Below, one piece after another: positions 6,451 through 13,340 of a DNA stretch of 22,626 nt. Source of the DNA: UKL13-2 sp040006575. Its GTDB lineage: Bacteria; Pseudomonadota; Gammaproteobacteria; Burkholderiales; Usitatibacteraceae. Location: the NCBI GenBank assembly GCA_040006575.1, contig JBDTWS010000050.1, positions 1 to 22,626 on the forward strand, given 5' to 3'. The stretch's first letter is position 1. The number at the start of each line of letters is the position of its first letter. The translations under genes were made by a program, and so were the position numbers. Below the pieces are notes generated by a model. That model was not told the origin of the DNA and did not search any database. It worked only from the letters and a program-made list of their open reading frames with translations.

Positions 6451-9408
6451 ATGCAAATGCAAAGAAAGAAACTCTCGCTGGCCGTCGTGCAGGCCCTGCA
6501 GGCCGGACTCGTGCTCGGTTTTGCAGCGACCGCCCGTGCCCAGGCGCCGGCACCAGAAGTTGCCGCGCAAAAATCGGAAAAGATTGAAGTCACCGGCACA
6601 CGCATTCCACCGGCCAACCTGGAAGGCGCCAGCCCCGTCACCGTCATCGACGCACAGACCATCAAGGTCGACGGCCTGCGTTCCGTTGAAAGCTTGTTGA
6701 ATAATTTGCCGCAGGTAATGGCCGACATGGGTGGCAATGTTTCCAACGGCGCATCGGGAACCGCCACCGTCAACCTGCGCGGACTGGGGCCGACACGCAC
6801 CCTCGTGCTGGTCAACGGCCGCCGCCTCCCTGCAGGCAGCCCGCGCGCCGGGTCCGCCACAGCGGCATCCGACCTGAACCAGATTCCTGCACCGCTCATC
6901 AAGCGCATCGAAGTGTTGACCGGCGGTGCCGGCGCCATCTATGGATCGGATGCGGTGTCGGGCGTGGTGAACTTCATCATGAACGATAACTTCGAAGGCG
7001 TTCAGGTCGAGTTCAACCAGAGTTTCTACAATCACGACCAGCAAAATCCGCGCGGCGTGTCGACCATCGTTGCCGGACGCGCGGCCACCAATTCGGCGCA
7101 GTTCGCGGTGCCGGGCGACAAGAGTTCCGATGGAAAAATCTATGACGCCAATGTGCTCATGGGGGCTAATTTCGCCAACGGCAAGGGCAATGCCACGCTG
7201 TTCTTCAACTACAAGAAGGAAGACGCGCTGCTGGAATCCGAGCGTGATTTCAGCGCGTGCTCGCTGGGCTCCGATGCGGCAGGCTTCAATTGCGGCGGCT
7301 CATCCACCAGCTATCCCGGCCGCTTCTTCCTCAATGGCGGCTCCGGCCCCAGCCGCACCGTCGCCAACGCCGCCGGCAACACGCGCGCATTCAATGCGGC
7401 ACTGGACCAGTACAATTTCGCGCCGACGAACTTCTACCAACGCCCTTCGGAACGTTATGGTTTCAACGCCTCCGCGCACTACGATATCTATGAAAACGCG
7501 CGCGTCTATTCCGAATTCTCATTCCACGATGACCACACCGTTTCGCAGATCGCCCCCAGCGGCCTGTTCGGTAACCCGTTCACCATCCGCTTTGAAAACC
7601 CGCTGCTGACACAAGATTGGCGCAACGATCTTGGCCTCCTGAAAGCCGGCGACACCAGCGACATCGTCATCGCCCGCCGCAACGTCGAAGGCGGTGGACG
7701 GCAGGATGACATTCGCCATTCGTCGTTCCGCACCGTGCTTGGGGTGAAAGGCGATTTCGGCGGAGGCGTATGGAATTACGACGCCTTCATGCAGACCGCA
7801 AAAGTGATTTACCAGGAAACCTTCAAGAACGAATTCTCGATAGCCCGCAGCGGGCGTGCGCTGGATGCAGTCGTCGGACCCAACGGCACTGTCGTTTGCC
7901 GCTCGGTGATCGATGGCTCGGATCCGAATTGCGTACCTTACAATTTGTGGAGCCTCGGAAAAATCACGCCGGAGCAGCTGAATTACATCCAGACACCGGG
8001 CTTCCAGAAGGGCTCGACCGAGCAAACCATCCAGGGCGCCACACTGGCTGCAGACCTCGGCACGTATGGATGGAAACTGCCGTCGGCCAAGAACGGCATC
8101 GGCGTCGCCTTCGGTATCGAGCGCCGCGTTGAAAAATTGCAACTGGATACGGATACCGCTTTCACCACCGGCGACTTGGCCGGCCAGGGCGGTCCCATCA
8201 TCGGTGTGGTCGGCCAGTACACGGTGAAGGAGGTGTTCGGCGAAATTCGTGCTCCGCTCATTGAAGGCGCGCCCTTCGCCCATCTGCTCAGCGTGAACGG
8301 CAGCGTGCGGCACTCCGATTACAGCATCAACCAGAAGACCGATTCGTATGGCTTCGGCTTCGAGTGGGCGCCGGTCGCACCGGTGCGCACGCGCGCCAGC
8401 TACCAGCGTGCAGCACGTGCACCGAACGTGCATGAGCTGTTCGACGCACAAAGCCTCGGCCTCTACAACAACACCTCCGACCCCTGCGCCGGCACCGTTC
8501 CCACCGCCACCCGCGCCCAGTGCGCACTGACGGGCGTGACGGCATCGCAATACGGCAACATCACCGACAGCCCGGCCGGCCAGTACAACGGCCTGTTCGG
8601 CGGCAATCCGAAGTTGCGTCCGGAAAAATCCGACAGCTACACCGTCGGTATCGTCGTCGAGCCGATGCGCAACATGAGCGCCACACTGGATTTCTTCCAC
8701 ATCAATTTGAAGGACCAGATTTCGACGCTGCCTTCACCGATCGTACTGTCGCAATGTCTTTCCGGCGCCGGTGCGTTCTACTGCAGCCTGATCACGCGTG
8801 ACGCCGCCGGTACCCTGTGGCTGCTGCCGCAGGCGCGCATCATCTCCACCAATATCAATATCGGCAACCAGTCCACCTCCGGCATCGATATCGGCTTCAA
8901 CTATTCACGCAAGCTCGACGGCTACGGCAGCATGGCCGTCAACTTTGTCGGCACCTATGTGAGGAAATTCGAGACCGAGCCGATCCCCGGCCTGGGTTCC
9001 TATGACTGCGTGGGCTACTTCGGTTCCACCTGCGGCGTGCCGTTGCCCGAATGGCGTCACAAGCTGCGCGGCACGTGGACCACGCCGTGGAATGTGGATG
9101 TCGCCTTGACCTGGCGTCACCTGAATGAGGTGAAACTCGACAACACCAGCAGCAATGCGCTGTTGAGTGCAACATCGTTCGAGGTAGACCGCAGCCTGGC
9201 GGCACGCGACTACTTCGACCTGTCAGCTTCATGGGATGCAACGAAGAGCCTCACCTTGCGCGCCGGTATCAACAACCTGTTCGACAAGGATCCGCCCATC
9301 GCCTCGGGTGGCGTAACCGGTGCGCCGTTCGGCAACGGCAACACCTTCCCGATGGTGTACGACACGCTGGGACGCCGCGTCTTCATCAACGCGCTGTACA
9401 AGTTCTGA
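6451..9408 (+). CDS. TonB-dependent outer-membrane receptor
   Basis: A 985-aa outer-membrane receptor for energy-dependent uptake of a large or scarce substrate. The signal peptide is clear: basic MQMQRKK, a hydrophobic stretch, and likely cleavage after ATARA (about residue 30). A TonB-box-like EKIEVTGTRI follows, then the plug domain (about 55-190) with SVESLLNNLPQV, VNLRGLGPTRTLVLVNGRRLP and GAGAIYGSDAVSGVVNFIM. The remainder is the 22-stranded barrel type, with RTRASYQRAARAPNVHELF, PEKSDSYTVGIV and a C-terminal aromatic residue (INALYKF). The start is supported by AGGAG at 6441-6445, 5 nt before the ATG. This plug type is common in Xanthomonadales and Caulobacterales receptors for sugars, peptides or siderophores; the substrate cannot be read from sequence. 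It is followed by a strong terminator, so it is probably monocistronic. Confidence 0.96.
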   Translation: MQMQRKKLSLAVVQALQAGLVLGFAATARAQAPAPEVAAQKSEKIEVTGTRIPPANLEGASPVTVIDAQTIKVDGLRSVESLLNNLPQVMADMGGNVSNGASGTATVNLRGLGPTRTLVLVNGRRLPAGSPRAGSATAASDLNQIPAPLIKRIEVLTGGAGAIYGSDAVSGVVNFIMNDNFEGVQVEFNQSFYNHDQQNPRGVSTIVAGRAATNSAQFAVPGDKSSDGKIYDANVLMGANFANGKGNATLFFNYKKEDALLESERDFSACSLGSDAAGFNCGGSSTSYPGRFFLNGGSGPSRTVANAAGNTRAFNAALDQYNFAPTNFYQRPSERYGFNASAHYDIYENARVYSEFSFHDDHTVSQIAPSGLFGNPFTIRFENPLLTQDWRNDLGLLKAGDTSDIVIARRNVEGGGRQDDIRHSSFRTVLGVKGDFGGGVWNYDAFMQTAKVIYQETFKNEFSIARSGRALDAVVGPNGTVVCRSVIDGSDPNCVPYNLWSLGKITPEQLNYIQTPGFQKGSTEQTIQGATLAADLGTYGWKLPSAKNGIGVAFGIERRVEKLQLDTDTAFTTGDLAGQGGPIIGVVGQYTVKEVFGEIRAPLIEGAPFAHLLSVNGSVRHSDYSINQKTDSYGFGFEWAPVAPVRTRASYQRAARAPNVHELFDAQSLGLYNNTSDPCAGTVPTATRAQCALTGVTASQYGNITDSPAGQYNGLFGGNPKLRPEKSDSYTVGIVVEPMRNMSATLDFFHINLKDQISTLPSPIVLSQCLSGAGAFYCSLITRDAAGTLWLLPQARIISTNINIGNQSTSGIDIGFNYSRKLDGYGSMAVNFVGTYVRKFETEPIPGLGSYDCVGYFGSTCGVPLPEWRHKLRGTWTTPWNVDVALTWRHLNEVKLDNTSSNALLSATSFEVDRSLAARDYFDLSASWDATKSLTLRAGINNLFDKDPPIASGGVTGAPFGNGNTFPMVYDTLGRRVFINALYKF

Positions 9409-9435
9409 TCCCTGCATTGTCATGAGTAACAACAG

Positions 9436-9469
9436 CGGCGGGCATGTTTCCATGCCCGCCGTTTGTTCA
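9436..9469 (+). terminator. Rho-independent terminator after TonB receptor
   Basis: A perfect 11-bp stem, CGGCGGGCATG (9436-9446) pairing with CATGCCCGCCG (9451-9461), has a TTTC tetraloop and is followed by TTTGTTC. It lies 28 nt after the receptor stop codon. Confidence 0.93.
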
Positions 9470-9537
9470 TGCGCATCGACAGGAATGGCGTGCGATCGGT
9501 TATCGTATCGGTCTCAAATTTCCCCCGGGGCAATATC

Positions 9538-10005
9538 ATGCGAATCAGCAAAATCCTGCAGGCTGTGGTTGTGACGGCGTTACTGGTTTCCGGCGCCAGC
9601 CAGGTCGCAGCCGCGCCAAGCGACGCCGACACCATCCGCGAACTCACGGCACTTTCCAACGCGTGGGACAAGGCCATCGTCACCCACGACCTGGCCGGCA
9701 TCGAAGGCAACATGGCGCCGGATTTCAAGCAGGTTCGCGGCAATGGCATGGTGGTAAATCGTGCGGATTTCATTCGTGACATCAACGATCCTTCGTTGAA
9801 GATCGATCCTTACGTGGTCGAGGATTTCAATGTGCATTTGCTGGGCGATACCGCGCTGCTGTACGGCCGCATACGCATGACCGGCGAGGATGAAGGCAAG
9901 CGTTTCCAGTCGCATTTCCGTTACATCGATATCTACGTGCGGCGCGGCGGGAAATGGAAAGTGGTGTCGGTACAGGTCACACCGATGCCGGCGGACAAGA
10001 AATAA
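9538..10005 (+). CDS. Secreted SnoaL/DUF4440-like (NTF2-fold) protein
   Basis: A 155-aa predicted exported protein. The N-terminus MRISKILQAVVVTALLVSGA with cleavage near VAAA/PSD is a standard signal peptide. The mature part (DADTIRELTALSNAWDKAIVTHDLAGIEGNMAPDF, then GDTALLYGRIRMTG and RYIDIYVRRGGKWKVVSVQ) has the pattern of the SnoaL-like/DUF4440 members of the NTF2 superfamily: a helix with a W at the mouth of the cone, followed by antiparallel strands ending in KWKVVSVQ. No enzyme activity can be assigned. A TTG at 9463 would lie in the upstream terminator, so the ATG at 9538 is preferred, with GGGG at 9527-9530 as a modest ribosome-binding site. The DoxX-like gene begins 45 nt downstream on the same strand and may be co-transcribed. 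Confidence 0.85.
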   Translation: MRISKILQAVVVTALLVSGASQVAAAPSDADTIRELTALSNAWDKAIVTHDLAGIEGNMAPDFKQVRGNGMVVNRADFIRDINDPSLKIDPYVVEDFNVHLLGDTALLYGRIRMTGEDEGKRFQSHFRYIDIYVRRGGKWKVVSVQVTPMPADKK

Positions 10006-10050
10006 CGCAGCAGCCAAAACAGAAGGGCGGCTGCATTCAGGAAGGAACCC

Positions 10051-10791
10051 ATGAACCGCAGCACCCTGCTGTACGGCATTGGCGCAATGGCGCTTGGATT
10101 GGTCGGCATCGCGTTCGGTGATTTCGCATTGCAATGGCAGCCGGTACCGAAAGATTTTCCGTCACGATTGCCGCTGGCATATGCAGCCGGAGCGTTGACG
10201 TTACTGGCGGGCGGTCTCACCATCGCCCGCAAGACAGCGCAAAACGGCGTGATATTGCTTACTGCCATCTACACCCTCTGGACCATCGTCCTGCACGGGC
10301 CGTACGTGGCAGCACATGCGCTGCAGAGCGGCGCGTGGCAGGCGTTCTGCGAGATCGCCGCCATGGCCGCGGCGGGGTTCGCGGTGTATTTTGCGATGAA
10401 GGGTGACGCTCGCCTGGTACTCGCCGGCCGTGTTGCGTTCGGCCTGTGCGCACTCGTGTTCGGTCTCAATCATTTTGTGTACGCAGACTTCACGGCATCG
10501 ATGGTGCCCGCGTGGCTGCCGTTCCCGCTTGCATGGGCATATGGCACCGGCGCGGGGCACGCAGCGGCGGGACTGGCGCTGGTCACGGGCATCCGCGCAA
10601 AACCGGCCGCGCAAATGCTGGCGATGATGATGGGATCGTTTGTGGTGCTGCTGCACATTCCCCGCGTGCTGGGCGATCCGGGCAGTCATATCGAATGGGC
10701 GATGCTGGCTATTGCGACAACGCTGACAGGATCCGCGTGGGGACTGGCGTGTGCGATTGAAGCGAGTGGGACAGGCTGCCCGTTGGCTTGA
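10051..10791 (+). CDS. DoxX-like integral membrane protein with internal duplication
   Basis: A 246-aa protein with about eight hydrophobic segments (near residues 8-27, 41-60, 65-85, 97-116, 123-145, 154-178, 186-206 and 214-234) and no cleavable signal. The two halves look alike: GAMALGLVGIAFGDF...LPLAYAAGALTLLAGGLTI resembles RVAFGLCALVFGLNHFVY...FPLAWAYGTGAGHAAAGLALV. Each half has the four-helix outline of the DoxX/DUF-type membrane family. Function is unknown; DoxX relatives are linked to respiratory or redox processes, but nothing here is specific. The start ATG has a good GGAAGGA site at 10040-10046. It ends 14 nt before the convergent DUF1223 gene; no terminator is visible between them. 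Confidence 0.78.
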   Translation: MNRSTLLYGIGAMALGLVGIAFGDFALQWQPVPKDFPSRLPLAYAAGALTLLAGGLTIARKTAQNGVILLTAIYTLWTIVLHGPYVAAHALQSGAWQAFCEIAAMAAAGFAVYFAMKGDARLVLAGRVAFGLCALVFGLNHFVYADFTASMVPAWLPFPLAWAYGTGAGHAAAGLALVTGIRAKPAAQMLAMMMGSFVVLLHIPRVLGDPGSHIEWAMLAIATTLTGSAWGLACAIEASGTGCPLA

Positions 10792-10805
10792 TCCTGCCGC
10801 CAGCG

Positions 10806-11603
10806 CTACTTCGCGCAAGCGCCTGTCGACACCGCCTGCAACACCTCACCGGTCAGCCGGTCCTGCGCAAAGGCGACCAGCGTGAGGTCCTGCCGTTTCC
10901 AAGCTTTGTCGACGACAATTTTATGGACAACCGGTCCGGCAATTTTCAGCGGTCCGACCAGTTCGCGCACGACGTGGTCGTGATACAGCGTCACGCCGCT
11001 GTTCTCGCCGGCGGTGACACGGCTGGCAAGATTGTTTTCCGTCACGGCCAGCCATGCCTCGACTGCCGGGGAGTTGCCGTCAGCAAGTTGGGTTGAAAGC
11101 GATGCCGTGAGCGTATCTTCTTCGGCAACGGTGTCCAGCACCAATGCGGCTTTCGGTGTGATGCTTGCGATATCAGCGGTGCGCTTGTTGAATCGCGATT
11201 GCAGTGACCCGCGTTTGTCGTCACCGCTGGTTGACATGGTTTTGCCGTTGACGAACAGTTGCGGCGTGACTACCGTACGGCTTCCCAGCCTCACGACGGA
11301 TTCCTGTTGCCGCCGGGTAAATTGCGGTTTGGCGAAACGGTCTTTCCATCCGCCCCCGTCCCAGTAATCGACATGAAACGCGAGCGGAACGGCGTTGCCC
11401 TTGCGCGCGCTGAGCGAGGAAAACCATTTGTCGGCAGGCGGGCAGCTGTCGCAGCCCTCGGCGGTATACAGCTCGGCGATAGCCATGCCGGCTGCGCCGC
11501 TTTGCGTGTGCGTATTTCCGAAATTGTGGCACTCGGCCGCCTGCACCGATGTCGTGGAAATCGCCATCAGGGCAAACGGTAAAGTCCGCATCACGTTCGC
11601 CAT
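10806..11603 (-). CDS. Secreted DUF1223 (thioredoxin-like) protein
   Basis: A 265-aa exported protein of the DUF1223 family. After a signal peptide (MANVMRTLPFALMAISTTSVQA) it shows the family hallmark IAELYTAEGCDSCPPADKW with a CxxC pair (Cys51 and Cys54), then FHVDYWDGGGWKDRF and RTVVTPQLFVNGK, which together form a thioredoxin-like core. DUF1223 proteins are widespread in proteobacteria and uncharacterised; a thiol/disulfide role is plausible but unproven. The start is ambiguous: GTG 11609 overlaps the upstream stop, ATG 11603 is chosen, and ATG 11591 is also possible. It is the last gene of a close-packed - strand set with the two HTH-like proteins and the OmpR-type regulator. Confidence 0.88.
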   Translation of the reverse strand: MANVMRTLPFALMAISTTSVQAAECHNFGNTHTQSGAAGMAIAELYTAEGCDSCPPADKWFSSLSARKGNAVPLAFHVDYWDGGGWKDRFAKPQFTRRQQESVVRLGSRTVVTPQLFVNGKTMSTSGDDKRGSLQSRFNKRTADIASITPKAALVLDTVAEEDTLTASLSTQLADGNSPAVEAWLAVTENNLASRVTAGENSGVTLYHDHVVRELVGPLKIAGPVVHKIVVDKAWKRQDLTLVAFAQDRLTGEVLQAVSTGACAK

Positions 11604-11605
11604 CT

Positions 11606-11974
11606 TCACATCAAGCCCCGTCCGCGCGCGATCTGTCGCAGCAACACCAGTTCACGATGACGATCGCGCAACAGTGCTTCCAGTTGTTTTACACGCGTCC
11701 ACAACGAATGCATGCCGGGATCCATTGCCGGCGGCATGCGCAGTTCTTCCAGCGACATCACGCGGTCGCGCGCATGTTCACGCAGGTAGTCGTCCAACTT
11801 GTCGTCGCAGATGGACAAGCAGCTGCAGGCGCTGGCGCGTGAAATCGTGCCACCAAGAAGCTGGTCGATAATTTCAACGCGCACACCGAACGATGGCGTG
11901 CTGCGCCGGGAGGGCGAAGCGGCCGCCGCTGCGCGGTGTTGTTCCTTGGTGCCGACCTGATTCGCGGCGTTCAT
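11606..11974 (-). CDS. Small helical protein, possible HTH plus coiled coil (unrecognised)
   Basis: A 122-aa protein that I do not recognise. Residues ~31-80 (VRVEIIDQLLGGTISRASAC, then SICDDKLDDYLREHARDRVMSLEELR) read like a compact helix-turn-helix of the kind in transposase OrfA and DUF1153/SciP-type proteins: helix, GxIS turn, A-C helix, then a Leu/Trp-type helix. Residues ~90-116 (LWTRVKQLEALLRDRHRELVLLRQ) look like a short amphipathic coiled coil. Three cysteines (50, 52, 56) lie in the proposed recognition region. The N-terminus is Ala/Ser-rich and probably disordered. ATG 11974 lies 4 nt after the stop of the response-regulator-like gene; the frame is open upstream to 12133 only by running antiparallel inside that gene. 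The stop overlaps the possible GTG start of the DUF1223 gene. A regulatory or adaptor role is inferred from context. Confidence 0.72.
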   Translation of the reverse strand: MNAANQVGTKEQHRAAAAASPSRRSTPSFGVRVEIIDQLLGGTISRASACSCLSICDDKLDDYLREHARDRVMSLEELRMPPAMDPGMHSLWTRVKQLEALLRDRHRELVLLRQIARGRGLM

Positions 11975-11978
11975 GACA

Positions 11979-12746
11979 CTACTGCGCCTGCAACTCGAAC
12001 ATCGAGTGAACGCAGAGCATGTAGCCCACACCGCGGATAGTGCGAATTTGCGCGGCATGCACCCGGCCCAGGTGATTGCGCAACCGGGCCACCGCTGTAT
12101 CGATGGCGCGGCCCTCAAGCGAACCGCTGTCATAACCCATCAGCTGGGCCAGCCGTTCTCGCGACATGATCTCGCCGGCATATTGAGCGAGATTCCACAA
12201 CAGTTCGAATTCCAGTGTGGTCAGGTCGAAGCGTTCCTGGTCTATCGCCACTTCGCGCGACGCCGAGTCGAGAACAAATTTCCCGGCGCGCAGTTTGCTG
12301 GGGGACTGTATGACGCGATGGGTTTGCTCGCGCCGTATCAGCGCGCGGATCTGCGCCACCAGGCTGCGCGCATCGGCATCGGCGGCGCACCAGGCATCTG
12401 CGCCGCTTTCCAGGCCGAGAATGCGGCCAACCGTATCGTCAGCATGCGTCAGCAGCAGGATCGGTCCCTGGAATCCCAGACGCCGTATGTCGCCACAGGT
12501 CTCATGGGACTCGCGCAGCCCGCTGCTGTGCCCGACCACCACCAGGTCGATCTGCGCCAGTTCGGCCGCATCGGGAAGCGCGCCGGCATCGCGCACGTCG
12601 AGGTTGCGATCGCCCAGGTTTCGCCGGATCTCCGTCCATTGTGCGAATGGCCGGCCGACGTAGAAGATGCGGCCGATAACAGGCGGCGCGATGGACGCGG
12701 CGCGCGAATGCCTCAGGATATTTTCGATCTTCAGGCTTGCTTCCAT
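11979..12746 (-). CDS. OmpR/PhoB-type regulator with degenerate receiver domain
   Basis: A 255-aa two-domain regulator. The C-terminal winged helix (about 150-245) is well preserved: FDLTTLEFELLWNLAQYAGE, MSRERLAQLMGY, IDTAVARLRNHLG and IRTIRGVGYML, as in OmpR/PhoB DNA-binding domains. The N-terminal receiver fold (about 24-138) is recognisable by IGRIFYVGRP, IDLVVVGHSSG, PILLLTHADD and GLESGADAWCAADAD, but the catalytic residues are missing. The acidic pair after strand 1 is Gly31-Arg32, the phospho-acceptor Asp position is Gly72, and the conserved Lys after strand 5 is Ala122; only Thr100 remains. It should therefore act without Asp phosphorylation. The start overlaps the upstream stop by one nt (TGATG) with a GGAG site 8 nt before, so translation is probably coupled. 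No histidine kinase gene is in the window. Confidence 0.9.
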   Translation of the reverse strand: MEASLKIENILRHSRAASIAPPVIGRIFYVGRPFAQWTEIRRNLGDRNLDVRDAGALPDAAELAQIDLVVVGHSSGLRESHETCGDIRRLGFQGPILLLTHADDTVGRILGLESGADAWCAADADARSLVAQIRALIRREQTHRVIQSPSKLRAGKFVLDSASREVAIDQERFDLTTLEFELLWNLAQYAGEIMSRERLAQLMGYDSGSLEGRAIDTAVARLRNHLGRVHAAQIRTIRGVGYMLCVHSMFELQAQ

Positions 12747-13243
12747 CAGTGATCTCCGTCTCGGGGTTGTTCTGTCGTGGTGCTCACGCTTGTCGTTGCC
12801 GTGTTTGTCGCGGCCGTATTTGTCGTGCCTCTACTGGTCGTTTCAACACTGCGGAGGCCCGCACTCATGCCGCCCTGCAGGCCACCCAGGCGTGAGCGCA
12901 GCATTTCGATTTCAAATGCCTTCTGGCCCAGCATCCGTTCCAGCTCGCTGATCTTGTCGCGCAGGTTGGCCACTTCCTGTTCGCCGGTATTTCCATTCGC
13001 CGGTGCGCCGCTTTCCGCCGCCGGCGGCTCCAGCGCAAATCCGGACAGCGCGTTCAACGATTTGCGCCAGGTCCACAACACGTTCTTGCCCAGGTTGTGT
13101 TTGCGCGAGATCGATGCCTGGCTTATCCCGGGCTGTTGCGATTCGCGGACGATGGCGACCTTTTCCGCCAGCGTGTAGTGCCGGCGCTCACGTCCCGGCC
13201 CCGCCACCGACCCCGCAGGGATCGGCGGCGCAACCGCCGGCAT
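12746..13243 (-). CDS. Transposase-OrfA-like HTH protein, stand-alone
   Basis: A 165-aa protein whose residues ~23-62 (YTLAEKVAIVRESQQPGISQ, then ASISRKHNLGKNVLWTWRK) match the HTH of IS3/IS66-type transposase OrfA (HTH_Tnp_1 class). It is followed by a leucine-zipper-like helix (ISELERMLGQKAFEIEMLR, about 99-117), also typical of OrfA. The C-terminus is Thr-rich with TNTAA/TNTAT repeats. No OrfB/DDE gene is adjacent and no terminal repeats were seen, and the gene is coupled by TGATG to an OmpR-type regulator, which suggests a domesticated DNA-binding protein. The start at 13243 is preferred because of a perfect AGGAGG at 13248-13253 (complement), 4 nt upstream; ATG 13306 would add 21 residues but lacks a visible site. 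Confidence 0.8.
   Translation of the reverse strand: MPAVAPPIPAGSVAGPGRERRHYTLAEKVAIVRESQQPGISQASISRKHNLGKNVLWTWRKSLNALSGFALEPPAAESGAPANGNTGEQEVANLRDKISELERMLGQKAFEIEMLRSRLGGLQGGMSAGLRSVETTSRGTTNTAATNTATTSVSTTTEQPRDGDH
12798..12827. repeat. 15-bp imperfect tandem repeat in the Thr-rich tail
   Basis: Two adjacent 15-nt units, GCCGTGTTTGTCGCG and GCCGTATTTGTCGTG on the + strand, are identical at 13 of 15 positions. They encode the TNTAA/TNTAT pentapeptides of the OrfA-like protein. A more diverged copy precedes them. Confidence 0.65.
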
Positions 13244-13247
13244 ACCG

Positions 13248-13253
13248 CCTCCT
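13248..13253 (-). promoter_or_regulatory. Consensus Shine-Dalgarno deciding the OrfA-like start
   Basis: CCTCCT on the + strand gives AGGAGG on the coding strand, 4 nt before ATG 13243. No comparable site precedes the longer ATG at 13306. Confidence 0.55.
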
Positions 13254-13340
13254 GCATTCGTGTGCATCTGGATGAGGCGGTTCATCAACAGTCCGGATGA
13301 CATCATCGTTGGTGAGAGTTAGCGATTGCCGTCGCGTGCA

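Noticed and set aside
7519..8700. Long - strand open frame opposite the first TonB receptor
   Set aside because: It is antisense to a clear receptor gene with no recognisable domain or ribosome-binding site.
9463..9537. Upstream TTG start for the SnoaL-like protein
   Set aside because: It lies in the terminator tail and would place 25 residues before a normal signal peptide.
12746..13306. Complete insertion sequence
   Set aside because: Only an OrfA-like gene is present; no OrfB, terminal inverted repeats or target duplication was seen.
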